Assembly: GCF_000423465.1 (NCBI RefSeq) | Contig: NZ_KE384021.1 | Span: 1-64,000 of the forward strand | Source: Propionicicella superfundia DSM 22317 | Lineage (GTDB): Bacteria > Actinomycetota > Actinomycetes > Propionibacteriales > Propionibacteriaceae | DNA: 64,000 nt | Direction: 5' to 3' | Shown here: piece by piece, positions 52,904-62,103 of the stretch | Layout of the letters: every line of letters starts with the position of its first letter | Position numbering within the stretch: the stretch's first letter is position 1 | The notes under the pieces: generated by a model | Seen by the model: the letters and a program-made list of their open reading frames with translations, nothing else | Told to the model about the DNA's origin: nothing | The model's database searches: none | Made by a program: the position numbers and the translations under genes

Positions 52904-53073
52904 GTCGTGTTCCTTGTGTCTGCGCGGTACGGGGATGTGTCGGGAATGCGGCCCGACAGGGAAACGAGAACGGTTCTGTACTCGTGATCCCGGTGGACGC
53001 GGCGTAGGAGAGGAGGATCGGGCGCTGTGCCGCCCGGGGCGGTGCGTCGCTCAGCGGCGATGCACCTGCGGCC

Positions 53074-53106
53074 TCACGCCGCGGCGATCATTCGACAACA
53101 ACACAT
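53074..53106 (-). CDS. Cys-rich leader peptide upstream of osmC-like gene
   Basis: On the minus strand GGAGGA (53111-53116) is followed after four bases by ATG and the ten-codon frame MCCCRMIAAA with a TGA stop. Three consecutive Cys codons behind a strong ribosome-binding site, with the OsmC-type gene as the next gene, fit a cysteine-sensing leader. This is far below gene-calling size limits and rests on motif and position alone. Confidence 0.55.
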   Translation of the reverse strand: MCCCRMIAAA

Positions 53107-53253
53107 GGCGTCCTCCATCGCGCCCGCCGCGTTGCGTGCCCGAGCACACCGCGCGGCCGTCATGCAGACGCTCACCACCGTAGGCGTTCGGGGTGCGAGA
53201 GGAAAATCGGTGTCCGAGAGCTGGACGTCCGGGTCGCGCCGCCGAGCCGCGAG

Positions 53254-53332
53254 GCGTGACGGAGCGTGCGCGCTCGGGTCCTTTCGACAAGCTCAAGGAC
53301 CGACTTGGGGCCCGGTGGTTGAGCCTGTCACA
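53254..53332. repeat. Intergenic hairpin repeat of the TTTCGACAAGCTCAA type
   Basis: GGTCCTT / AAGGACC (53277-53283, 53295-53301) and GACAAGCTCAA / TTGAGCCTGTC (53286-53296, 53319-53329) form overlapping alternative stems, a known actinobacterial intergenic repeat pattern. Counting from GCGTGACG to CTGTCACA the span is again 79 bases, so it may be related to family B, or this may be chance. Confidence 0.5.
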
Positions 53333-53363
53333 CGCCGCGCGTCCGCGGCGCGCTCCGGGCTGC

Positions 53364-54074
53364 TCAGGACAGCACGCCGACCGCCGCCGCGGGATGGTTG
53401 GTGATGACCGCGTCCACCCCGAGCGCTCGCGCCTGCTCCCACTGCACAGGCGTGTCGGGTGTCCACACGTTCACCGCGATCCCGCGGCGATGACACTGGG
53501 TGACGAGCCCCGGCAGCGCGAGCAACGGGTACGGCGGGTGCAGCGCCTCGGCCCCCAGCGACGCCACGTACTCCCACGGCTCGAACAGCGGCTGGTCGAT
53601 GAGCACGCCCACGGGCGACGCCGCGCCGAGATCCTGCAGCGCCCGCAGATGGTAGTGATTGAAGGACGAGTACACGACACAGTCGGACGCCCCCCGATCG
53701 CGGACGATCCGGTGGACCGTGTCGGGAAGCTCGGGCTGCTGCCCCTTCAACTCGATGTTGACGATCGTCGACGTCCCTGCGACGAGGTCGAACACCTCGT
53801 CCAGCAGCGGGATGCGGGCGTCGGGGAACGCCTTCATCCCGTTGGCCGCGGACGTCGACACAAGATCGGCGGCAGCCATCGCGGCGACCGTCCCGGGGAC
53901 ACCGCACGTCCGGTCGAGCGTGTCGTCGTGGATGACGACCACACGACCGTCGGCGCTCAGGTGGACGTCGAGCTCGATCCCGGCCGCACCCACCTTCATC
54001 GCCGCCGCGAACGCGTCGAGGGTGTTCTCAGGGGCGTGCCCGCTGGCGCCGCGGTGACCCCACACGTGCGTCAT
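53364..54074 (-). CDS. Glycerophosphodiester phosphodiesterase
   Basis: GDPD enzymes hydrolyse glycerophosphodiesters to glycerol 3-phosphate and an alcohol. The ATG at 54074 overlaps the glycerate kinase stop (ATGA) and gives 236 residues. It begins THVWGHRGASGHAPENTLDA with the catalytic HRG and the Glu of PEN; the second His is in VVIHDDTLDRT, and metal ligands Glu-Asp lie in GIELDVHLS. The chain ends AVITNHPAAAVGVL. There is no signal peptide, so it is cytoplasmic. Confidence 0.94.
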   Translation of the reverse strand: MTHVWGHRGASGHAPENTLDAFAAAMKVGAAGIELDVHLSADGRVVVIHDDTLDRTCGVPGTVAAMAAADLVSTSAANGMKAFPDARIPLLDEVFDLVAGTSTIVNIELKGQQPELPDTVHRIVRDRGASDCVVYSSFNHYHLRALQDLGAASPVGVLIDQPLFEPWEYVASLGAEALHPPYPLLALPGLVTQCHRRGIAVNVWTPDTPVQWEQARALGVDAVITNHPAAAVGVLS

Positions 54075-55207
54075 CGGTCGTCCTCCCGGTCGGCCGGCTC
54101 GCGCAGCAGCAGGACGGCCGCGGCGGCCGCCCGCCGCAGGTCGGCCTCGCCCCGCGACAGGGCCGTCTGCAGCTCCGCCGGTCCGCTCGAGATGGGCAGG
54201 ATCGCGGTGAAGCCGGCGTCGAGCAGGCGTTCCCAGCCCTGCCCGAGGCTTCCGGCGAACCCGACCACGCGGGCCCCCAGCCCGCGGGCGCGCTGGGCGA
54301 CGCCCCAGGGCGCCTTTCCCTGCAGCGTCTGCCCGTCCATGCCGCCTTCGCCGGTGAACACCCAGTCGGCCGTTCGTACGGCGGCGTCGAAACCGCACAA
54401 GTCCAGCGACACGTCGATGCCCGGGCGGAACCGGCCGCCGAGGAACGCCAGCATCGCGAAGCCGAGCCCGCCGGCCGCGCCCGCGCCCGGAGCGTCCGCC
54501 GCGTCGATCCTGCCTGCGATGTCCGCGAACCGACGGACCGCCTCGTCGATGGTCGCGACGCGGGCGGGGTCGGCGCCCTTCTGCGGCCCGAACACGGCTG
54601 CGGCCCCCGTCGGCCCGAGGAGCGGGTTGCGGACGTCCGAGGCGATCGTGATCCGCGCCTCGCGCAACCGCCGGTCGAGGCCGGTGACATCGACGCTCTC
54701 CACCGAGGCCAGGGACGCGGGCGTGCCCGACAGGGGCTCGCCCGCGGCGTCCAGCAGGCGCACGCCCAGCGCCACGAGCATCCCCGCCCCGCCGTCGGAC
54801 GTGGCCGAGCCGCCGAGGCCGATGACGAGGTCGTCGGCGCCGGCGTCGAGGGCTGCCGCGATGAGCTCGCCGACGCCCCACGTCGCCGACGCCATGATGT
54901 CCCGGTCGGCGGGCGCGATCTGCCCGAGTCCGACAGCCTCGGCGATCTCCAGCACCGCCACTCGTCCCGACAGCGCGAACTGTGCGTCGTGCGGGCGGCC
55001 GAGCGCGTCACGGACCGGCACTGTCCGCACCTCGGCTCCGAGCGGTCCGGCGACCGTCGCGACGAACCCCTCGCCTCCGTCGGAGAGCGGCATCTCGATG
55101 CAGTCGATGCCCGGGTCCACGTCGTGGATGCCGGCTGCCATTGCGGCGGCGGCACGGGCGGCGGTCATGGATTCCTTGAACGAGTCCGGAGCGGCGACAA
55201 TCCTCAC
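54071..55207 (-). CDS. Glycerate 2-kinase (GarK/GlxK family)
   Basis: This 378-residue kinase phosphorylates D-glycerate to 2-phosphoglycerate. The N-terminus MRIVAAPDSFKESMTAARAA, the SDGGEGF loop, the IGLGGSATSDGGAGML motif and the TGEGGMDGQTLQGKAP segment are family hallmarks. It is translated with the GDPD gene through a four-base overlap. The pair links glycerol-lipid and glycerate breakdown, but a functional link is only suggested. The start is ATG at 55207. Confidence 0.94.
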   Translation of the reverse strand: MRIVAAPDSFKESMTAARAAAAMAAGIHDVDPGIDCIEMPLSDGGEGFVATVAGPLGAEVRTVPVRDALGRPHDAQFALSGRVAVLEIAEAVGLGQIAPADRDIMASATWGVGELIAAALDAGADDLVIGLGGSATSDGGAGMLVALGVRLLDAAGEPLSGTPASLASVESVDVTGLDRRLREARITIASDVRNPLLGPTGAAAVFGPQKGADPARVATIDEAVRRFADIAGRIDAADAPGAGAAGGLGFAMLAFLGGRFRPGIDVSLDLCGFDAAVRTADWVFTGEGGMDGQTLQGKAPWGVAQRARGLGARVVGFAGSLGQGWERLLDAGFTAILPISSGPAELQTALSRGEADLRRAAAAAVLLLREPADREDDR

Positions 55208-55246
55208 ATGGGCAGTCTCTCGCCACGCGAGGCACCCGTCCAGACC

Positions 55247-57145
55247 TCAGGCGAGCGCACCCGGGGGCGCCGGCCATCGGGTTCCGCGCGGCAGAGCCCG
55301 CAGCACGGCGTTCCCATCCGCGGGCCGAGCCGCCGGGTCGGGCCGCGTGCAGCGTTTCACGAGGGCTGCCAGCGCCGGGTCGACCGCCTCCAGGTCGCGC
55401 AGCACCGTGACCTCCGCGCGACCGGTGCGGACGGCGTCCAACTGGGCTGCGATCGTGTCCCCGCCGAACAGGGGACGGCCGGTCGCGGCGAATGCCAGGC
55501 AGGCTCCCCAGGCGAACACGTCCGACGCCGGGGTGGCCTTCTCCGCCCGCAGCACCTCGGGCCCCGTGTAGCCGATCGTGCCGAGTGTCGTTCCCTCGCG
55601 GGTGAGTTCGAGCGTGACACCGCGGAGCTTCGCGATGCCGAGGTCGACGATCACCGGACCCGCGTCGGTGAGGATGACGTTGGCCGGCTTGAGATCTCGG
55701 TGGACACCGACGCGGTGGATCGCGGCGAGGCCCTGGGCGAGCGCCTCGCCGAGGGCCCACAGGGCGTCGCGGTGGGTGAGCGGACCGAGGGCACGCACGG
55801 CCTCGTGCAGGGACGGTCCTCGCAGGTACGCCATCGCGAGGTAGGGCCGGTCATCGATGATCCCGGCGTCGTGGATCTCGACGACCGCCGGGTCGGCGAC
55901 GCGGGCGAGCGCGGTGATCTCGGCGACGAGGCGCTCGCCGGCATCGGTCACCGAGGTCAGCGGGTTGGCGACCTTGAGCGCGATCCGGTCGTGACGGCGG
56001 CTCGAGGCGAGGTACACGATCGCCATTCCGCCCGAGCCGATGCGTCCGATGATCGAGTACGGGCCGAGGGTGCGGGGCTCCTGCGGCCCGAGCGTGGTCG
56101 GCACGGGGGCCAGAGACGCCCACTCGGCGGGCAGGACACGGGTGGGCGCGACCGGGGTTCGGGCCGCGGGTGCCTCCGTGACACGGGCCCGCCCGGTCGC
56201 CTCCGTGACGCGCCGGACCATTCCGGACAGGAGCAGCGTGGGTGCCTTCGGCCGCTCCGGCTCCGCGAACTCCTCGACGGCCGTCGCCCCGGACGAGGCG
56301 GTGACGGCAGCGGGTTCGCGGGCCGGGGATCGCGTGACCGTCGTCCGCGGCTTGGCGCGCGGCGCGGGCAGCGCGCCGTACCACACCCAGTCGGGCAGCC
56401 GGACATCCAACGGGGCACGGCGCCGGTCCTGACGCCGCGCCATGGCCTGGGCGGGGATGAGCAGCAGCGCGAGGATCGCCGTCGCCCAGACCGTCGGCAG
56501 CGCGGGCAGCCAGACGGTCAGCCTGTAGAGCAGCCCGAGGTACGCCGCGACGCAGAGCAGCGGGACGAGCGTCGTCCCCTTCGCGGGGAACCGCTGCGTC
56601 AACCAGGCCCTGCGGTGCAGTCGCGCACGCACCTGGCCGAAAATCGACCAGGACGTGAACCAGGCGAGCAAGGCCGCGATGAGGAACACGACCCACGCTG
56701 TCAGACCCGAGACGCCCGCACCGGCGTCCAGCCCGAAGAACTCCGGCGGCGCCTGCCCGACGGTGGTTCGGAAGGACGCGTCCTGCCATGGCACGAGGGC
56801 GTTGCGGGCAGCGAAGAACCACAGTGTGGACTGCACGAGACCCGCGAGCGGTGAGAGCGGATGGACGTTCGTCTCGCGCAGCAGCCGGCGCGACAGGTCG
56901 AACGCATGTCCGGGGTGGCGGGTCCCGTAGTCGTGCCAGATGCGCTGCAACGGGCGGCGGACCAGCATCCAGCGGTCGGTCACGCGGCGCCAGGTGCGGC
57001 GGGTGGCGGTCAGCAGGGCGGCGAGCCCGAACCCGTACGCCGCGTACGTGAGCGGCAGGGCGAGCCACGCCAGATCCGGACCGAGGAGGTCGGCGAGCAC
57101 GCCACGCACCCAGGCGATGAGCGGCCCGAAACCCAGAGCGTCCAC
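55247..57145 (-). CDS. Ser/Thr protein kinase with N-terminal membrane domain
   Basis: The 632-residue protein begins with about five TM segments (within residues 1-255), then a Pro/Ala-rich linker to about 360, then a kinase domain to the C-terminus. Kinase motifs are IGSGGMAIVYLASS, the Lys in IALKVAN, HRDLKPANVI and the DFG variant VDLGIAKLRG; the APE-like region is GYTGPEVL. Bacterial PknB-type kinases normally have the kinase first and a single TM after it, so this order is reversed. No PASTA or sensor domain is seen; the membrane part is the likely sensor. It starts with ATG at 57145. Confidence 0.88.
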   Translation of the reverse strand: MDALGFGPLIAWVRGVLADLLGPDLAWLALPLTYAAYGFGLAALLTATRRTWRRVTDRWMLVRRPLQRIWHDYGTRHPGHAFDLSRRLLRETNVHPLSPLAGLVQSTLWFFAARNALVPWQDASFRTTVGQAPPEFFGLDAGAGVSGLTAWVVFLIAALLAWFTSWSIFGQVRARLHRRAWLTQRFPAKGTTLVPLLCVAAYLGLLYRLTVWLPALPTVWATAILALLLIPAQAMARRQDRRRAPLDVRLPDWVWYGALPAPRAKPRTTVTRSPAREPAAVTASSGATAVEEFAEPERPKAPTLLLSGMVRRVTEATGRARVTEAPAARTPVAPTRVLPAEWASLAPVPTTLGPQEPRTLGPYSIIGRIGSGGMAIVYLASSRRHDRIALKVANPLTSVTDAGERLVAEITALARVADPAVVEIHDAGIIDDRPYLAMAYLRGPSLHEAVRALGPLTHRDALWALGEALAQGLAAIHRVGVHRDLKPANVILTDAGPVIVDLGIAKLRGVTLELTREGTTLGTIGYTGPEVLRAEKATPASDVFAWGACLAFAATGRPLFGGDTIAAQLDAVRTGRAEVTVLRDLEAVDPALAALVKRCTRPDPAARPADGNAVLRALPRGTRWPAPPGALA

Positions 57146-57215
57146 GCGACCTCCCGACTGCGGACGGACTCTGTCGAGTGTAGGCGAGCCAGGTGAAGCG
57201 TCCCTGAGGGGCCTC

Positions 57216-58703
57216 TCAGGCCTGCACGGGGGTGCGGGCCGGGACGATGAGCCCGTCGGCGGCCAGGTCGCGCAGCCGGGGCAGCAGGTCGGCCACCAGT
57301 TCGGCGGTGGGGACGTCGAGCAGGTCGGCGATGGCGGCGGCCAGTTGACCGGCGGTCAGGTCGCCGTCGCTCGCGCTGACGAACGCCGCCGTGGCGGTGT
57401 CCAGCCGGGACGCGCGGCCGAACCCGGTGGTCGACCGCAGCACGATCGCCTCGGGGTCGGCGGCCGCGGGGTGGCCGAGGGTCTCCTGCTGCACATCGGC
57501 GGGGACGATCCAGCGTCGTCCCAGCAGTGTGGCGGGGTCCTCGCGGGCCGTGCGTGCCTGGGCGAACGACGCGGAGATCGCCGGCCCGACCGGCTGATGG
57601 ACGAGGTGGGGCCAGCTCTCGACGCGGACGACGGGCTCGTCGACGCCGGTCCGCCGGAGGTTCAGCCAGCCCATGCCGACGGCCGTGACGCCGAGGGCGG
57701 AGAAGTAGTCGAGCCACTCGCGGTAGCGGGCGCGATACTCGGGGCTGCCGTCGAGACCCGCGTCGGAGAGCCAGATCTCGATGTACGCGTAGACGTCCAG
57801 GCGCTCCCGCTCGACGATCAGAGCGTCGCATCCGGTCGGGCGCACCCAGCCGGCGAGGCGTTCCTCCCACGGTTCGGCCGTCACCGCCCAGTTGGCCAGC
57901 ACCTGGAGCGTGCCGCCGGGTGCCAGCCGGTCGGCGCCGTCGACGACGACGCGCCGGACGAGTTCGTCACCGGGCAGGATCCCCTCGCGGTAGGTGAGTC
58001 GTTCGGGACTCGGCGGTGAGATCACGAAGGGCGGGTTGGTGACGATCAGGTCGAATGCCTCGTCGGCGACGGGGGAGTACAGGTCGCCCTCGCGGAGCTC
58101 CGCCGCGACCCCGTTGAGGGCGAGCGTGATCCGTGCGAGGGCGAGGGCGCGCGGGTTGAGATCGGTCCCCACCAGCCGGTTCGCGTGCGGCGCGAGGTGC
58201 AGCAGTTGGACGCCGGAGCCCGTGCCGAGGTCGAGCGCGGCCCCCACGTGGTCGGGGATCGTGAGCTGGGCGAGGGAGGTCGACGCGGGGGAGACGCCGA
58301 GGACATGATCGGGGCGGGGTCGCGTCGGCCCGCCATCGAGCCCGGGCGTGAGGTCGGAGCACACCCAGCCGCTCCAGCCCGTGTCTGTGGCGTACGGCTT
58401 GATCTCCACCCGGGCGCGGACTCCGTCGTCGGGGATGGCGAGGAGCCCGGCGCGCACCAGGGAGGGCACGAGTCCCGGCAGGGCGGCGTCGGCTGCGGCG
58501 CGGGGAACGGTCGCGCCGAGGGCCCAGAGGCGGACCAGTGTGCCCAGTGCATCGTCCCCCACGGTGTCGGCGGCGGGGATCGTCGAGTTGCGGGCGAGTC
58601 CGGACAGTCCGGGCTCGCCGATCCGGGCGGCGACGCCGTCCCACGTGAACTCGGCGGTCAGCAGGGCGTCGGCGAGGGCCTGGGCGTTCTCCACGTGACC
58701 CAT
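57216..58703 (-). CDS. SAM-dependent methyltransferase (RlmG/PrmC-like fold)
   Basis: The ATG at 58703 gives 495 residues; GTG at 58694 fits a ribosome-binding GAGG about as well. Residues 1-150 form an actinobacterial N-terminal domain. The class I methyltransferase core follows with motif I ALDLGTGSGVQLLHLA, motif II GTDLNPRALALARI and the catalytic NPPF in DLIVTNPPFVISPP. NPPF/NPPY indicates methylation of an amide or exocyclic nitrogen in protein, RNA or DNA. The C-terminal 150 residues are family-specific. The target is unknown. The long frame upstream is not coding. Confidence 0.85.
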   Translation of the reverse strand: MGHVENAQALADALLTAEFTWDGVAARIGEPGLSGLARNSTIPAADTVGDDALGTLVRLWALGATVPRAAADAALPGLVPSLVRAGLLAIPDDGVRARVEIKPYATDTGWSGWVCSDLTPGLDGGPTRPRPDHVLGVSPASTSLAQLTIPDHVGAALDLGTGSGVQLLHLAPHANRLVGTDLNPRALALARITLALNGVAAELREGDLYSPVADEAFDLIVTNPPFVISPPSPERLTYREGILPGDELVRRVVVDGADRLAPGGTLQVLANWAVTAEPWEERLAGWVRPTGCDALIVERERLDVYAYIEIWLSDAGLDGSPEYRARYREWLDYFSALGVTAVGMGWLNLRRTGVDEPVVRVESWPHLVHQPVGPAISASFAQARTAREDPATLLGRRWIVPADVQQETLGHPAAADPEAIVLRSTTGFGRASRLDTATAAFVSASDGDLTAGQLAAAIADLLDVPTAELVADLLPRLRDLAADGLIVPARTPVQA

Positions 58704-58716
58704 CCTCGCCCACGGC

Positions 58717-58796
58717 GTGTGACATTCCGCCCGCTGTCCGGTCCGGTGGGGGTGCGTCGGGGTTCGGCGACCGGCGATACCGGCCGGATTGTCACG
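58717..58796. repeat. 80-bp element with inverted ends (family B)
   Basis: GTGTGACATTCCG at one end and GGATTGTCACG at the other, directly upstream of the methyltransferase start. One base longer than the other copies. Confidence 0.7.
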
Positions 58797-59415
58797 GCCC
58801 CGGGCCGGGAGGGGTCCGCGGTGGCGCGGCGCGTCGGCGGTGTCGGACCGACCGGCGGGCTCACCGACCCGGGGGCCGGCGGGCGGCGTCGCGTGGACAC
58901 GCGTCGATGCGGGTCCCTCGGTCGTGCGGACCCGACCATGGCCGACAGCCGCGGGGTTGCCGCGCGGGTCGGTCCTCCGACGGCGCGGGGCCCTCCAGCG
59001 AGAGCCCAGTCCACCCGACTGTGTCCCTTCCGGCCGTGCGGGGGCCCGACGCCGTGGCAGGTGTGACAGCTCGTACCGGATCCGTGTGGCGAATCGCCGC
59101 TGGCGGCAGGGCGCGGCCGTGACCGGACGACATGTCACACCCGTCCCTGGGCGGGGTTCGCAGGAACGATCAGCCAGGCACAGGCTCCGACTCCGCCTGC
59201 CCTGCGCGGGTGGGGCTCGGCCCGCGACGGGCGTCGGACGCCGTGCGGGATCGTCGCGCGCACGCCTCGGGCCAGGAGGGGGAAACGGGGCACCATTTCT
59301 CCGCGAGGGTGGCATACTCCCAGGCTGCAGGCCGAGATCGACGGACAGGGCAGCGGTGTTCCGGCGGTTACGATCGAGGCACCGTAGATGTTACGAACCG
59401 GAAGCGGTAGTTGAC
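58797..59415. other. Intergenic region before topA with one family B element
   Basis: No gene is supported. A family B element lies at 59061-59139 (GTGTGACAGCTCG ... ACATGTCACA, 79 bases). The rest is GC-rich, and the last 150 bases presumably hold the topA promoter; no clear -10 box is recognised. Confidence 0.5.
59061..59139. repeat. 79-bp element with inverted ends (family B)
   Basis: Sixth copy, with ends GTGTGACA (59061-59068) and TGTCACA (59133-59139), midway between the methyltransferase and topA. Confidence 0.65.
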
Positions 59416-62103
59416 GTGGCTACTTCACACTCGCGCAAACTCGTGATCGTCGAGTCGCCGACAAAGGCGACCAAGATCGCGAGCTTCCTCGGCAACGGGT
59501 ACGTCGTCGAGTCCAGCCGCGGTCACGTGCGCGACCTGCCCACCGGCGCGGCCGAGGTGCCCGCCAAGTACAAGGGCGAGAAGTGGGCGCGCATCGGGGT
59601 GGACGTCGACAAGGACTTCTCCCCCCTCTACGTGGTGGCGCCCGAGAAGAAGGCCACGATGCGCTCGCTGAAGGCGAAGCTCGCCGACGCCGACGAACTC
59701 CTGCTCGCCACCGACGAGGACCGCGAGGGCGAGGCCATCGCGTGGCACCTGTTGCAGGAGCTGAAGCCCAAGGTCCCCGTCAAGCGCATGGTCTTCCACG
59801 AGATCACCCCGAGCGCCATCGCCGAGGCGGTGAAGAACCCCCGCGATCTCGACCTGGACCTCGTCGACGCCCAGGAGACCCGGCGCATCCTGGACCGCCT
59901 CTACGGCTACGAGGTCTCGCCCGTCCTGTGGAAGAAGGTCATGTCGGGCCTGTCCGCGGGCCGGGTGCAGTCGGTCGCGACGAGGCTCGTCGTGGATCGC
60001 GAGCGCGAGCGCATGGCCTTCACCGTCGCCGACTACTTCGGCATCGACGCCGACCTGGACGCCGGTTCCGAAGCCGTCCCGCCGGTGTTCAGCTCCCGTC
60101 TGACGGCCGTCGCCGGCCGGAAGGTGGCGACGGGACGCGACTTCGCGAGCGACGGCACGCTCTCCCCGGCGACGCTGCTGCGGCTCGACCAGCCGACTGC
60201 GGAGGGACTGGCGGCGGCACTGCAGCGGGCCTCCTTCTCGGTCACCTCGGTGGAGAGCCGTCCCTACACACGGCGCCCGTACGCGCCGTTCCGCACAACG
60301 ACCCTGCAGCAGGACGCCGGCCGCAAACTGGGGTTCAGCGCCCAGCGCACGATGTCGGTCGCGCAGACCCTGTACGAGGGCGGGTACATCACCTATATGC
60401 GGACCGACTCGGTCACCCTCTCCCAGACCGCGATCACCGCGGCCCGCGCCCAGGCGGTGGCGCTCTACGGACCCGGCGCGGTACCGTCCCGCCCCCGCGT
60501 GTACACGTCGAAGGTGAAGAACGCCCAAGAGGCGCACGAGGCGATCCGGCCCGCCGGGGAGACGTTCGCGCTGCCTCGGGAGACGGGCCTGCACGGTGAC
60601 GAGCTCCGTCTCTACGAGCTGATCTGGAAGCGCACCCTCGCCTCGCAGATGGTCGATGCCGAGGGCAACAACGTGAAGGTGCTGATCGACGCCGCGCTCC
60701 CCGAGCCCTTCGAGGTGGACGCCGAACCGGCGTCGACGTGCACGTTCACCGCCAGCGGGCGGACGATCACGAAGCCCGGCTTCCTGCAGGCATATGTCGA
60801 GGTCACCGACGACGACCGTTCCGACGACGCGCAGGCGCGGCTGCCCGAGCTGACGGTCGGCCAGGAGGTGCGGGCCGAGTCGATCGAGGCATCCGGGCAC
60901 CAGACCCGGCCGCCGGCGCGGTACACCGAGCCGTCGCTGGTGGCGAAGCTGGAGGAGCTCGAGATCGGGCGGCCGTCCACCTACGCCTCGATCATCCGCA
61001 CGATCACGACGCGCGACTATGTGTTCAAGCGCGGGTCGGCGCTCGTCCCCACGTGGCTGGCGTTCGCGGTGACGCGGCTCCTCGAGGAGCACTTCCCCCA
61101 ACTGGTGGACTACCGGTTCACGGCCGAGATGGAAGGCACCCTCGACCAGATCGCCAACGGCGACGCCGATCGGCTCGCCGTGCTCACCGACTTCTACTTC
61201 GGCCCCGAGGGGGACGGCGCCCACGGGCTCCAGGCGCTGGTGTCCGACCTCGGCGACATCGACGCGCGGGAGATGTCGAGCTTCCCGCTCGGCGACTCCG
61301 GGGTCGTGGTCCGCGTGGGCCGCTACGGGCCCTACGTGACCGACGCCGAGGAACGGCGGGCGAACATCCCGCCCGACCTCGCCCCCGACGAACTGACCGT
61401 CGACCTCGCGCGAGAACTCCTGTCGCGGCCCGCGACCGGTCGTGAGCTGGGCGAGGACCCGCAGACCGGCCACACGCTCGTCGTGAAGGACGGCCGCTAC
61501 GGACCGTACGTCACCGAGGTCCTGCCCGAGGACGCGCCGAAGACACGCAAGCCGCGGACGTCGTCCCTGTTCAAGACGATGGACCCGGCGACGATCACCC
61601 TGGCCGACGCCCTGCGGATCCTGTCGTTGCCGCGGACCGTGGGGACCGCCGCCGACGGTGAACAGATCACCGCGCAGAACGGGCCGTACGGGCCGTACCT
61701 GAAGAAGGGACGCGACTCGCGCTCGCTGGCGTCCGAGGAGCAGCTCTTCGAGATCACGCTGCCCGAGGCGGAGGCCATCTACGCGCAGCCGAAGGCGCGT
61801 GGGGCACGCGCGACCGCGGCGCTGCGGGTGCTGGGGACCGACGTGTCCACCGGTCACGAGGTGACGGTCAAGCAGGGACGATTCGGGCCGTACGTCACCG
61901 ACGGCGAGTACAACGCGACGTTGAAGAAGACCGACTCGGTCGAGGCGATGACGCTGGAGCAGGCGTCGGAGATGCTGGCCGAGAAGCGCGCCGCCGGGCC
62001 CGCGAAGAAGCCGGCGCGGCGGACGAGGCCCGCAGGGTCCTCGACGCGCAAGACCGCGACCGCGACGTCGGCCCGCTCTGCGACGCGGAAGCGATCGTCA
62101 TGA
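59416..62103 (+). CDS. topA: DNA topoisomerase I
   Basis: TopA relaxes negative supercoils. The GTG at 59416 gives 895 residues beginning ATSHSRKLVIVESPTKATKI. The Toprim residues are in LLLATDEDREGEAIAW; the active-site Tyr lies in GGYITYMRTDSVTLSQ; the channel motif is EIGRPSTYASIIRTI. The C-terminus has four Gly-rich repeats of the actinobacterial type (VRVGRYGPYVTD, VKDGRYGPYVTE, AQNGPYGPYLKKG, VKQGRFGPYVTDG) and an Ala/Lys/Arg/Thr tail. It overlaps the next gene by four bases (ATGA). Confidence 0.97.
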   Translation: MATSHSRKLVIVESPTKATKIASFLGNGYVVESSRGHVRDLPTGAAEVPAKYKGEKWARIGVDVDKDFSPLYVVAPEKKATMRSLKAKLADADELLLATDEDREGEAIAWHLLQELKPKVPVKRMVFHEITPSAIAEAVKNPRDLDLDLVDAQETRRILDRLYGYEVSPVLWKKVMSGLSAGRVQSVATRLVVDRERERMAFTVADYFGIDADLDAGSEAVPPVFSSRLTAVAGRKVATGRDFASDGTLSPATLLRLDQPTAEGLAAALQRASFSVTSVESRPYTRRPYAPFRTTTLQQDAGRKLGFSAQRTMSVAQTLYEGGYITYMRTDSVTLSQTAITAARAQAVALYGPGAVPSRPRVYTSKVKNAQEAHEAIRPAGETFALPRETGLHGDELRLYELIWKRTLASQMVDAEGNNVKVLIDAALPEPFEVDAEPASTCTFTASGRTITKPGFLQAYVEVTDDDRSDDAQARLPELTVGQEVRAESIEASGHQTRPPARYTEPSLVAKLEELEIGRPSTYASIIRTITTRDYVFKRGSALVPTWLAFAVTRLLEEHFPQLVDYRFTAEMEGTLDQIANGDADRLAVLTDFYFGPEGDGAHGLQALVSDLGDIDAREMSSFPLGDSGVVVRVGRYGPYVTDAEERRANIPPDLAPDELTVDLARELLSRPATGRELGEDPQTGHTLVVKDGRYGPYVTEVLPEDAPKTRKPRTSSLFKTMDPATITLADALRILSLPRTVGTAADGEQITAQNGPYGPYLKKGRDSRSLASEEQLFEITLPEAEAIYAQPKARGARATAALRVLGTDVSTGHEVTVKQGRFGPYVTDGEYNATLKKTDSVEAMTLEQASEMLAEKRAAGPAKKPARRTRPAGSSTRKTATATSARSATRKRSS

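Noticed and set aside
58789-59415. Long N-terminal extension of TopA
   Set aside because: The frame is open but unlike TopA and contains family B repeat DNA; the GTG at 59416 gives the standard N-terminus.
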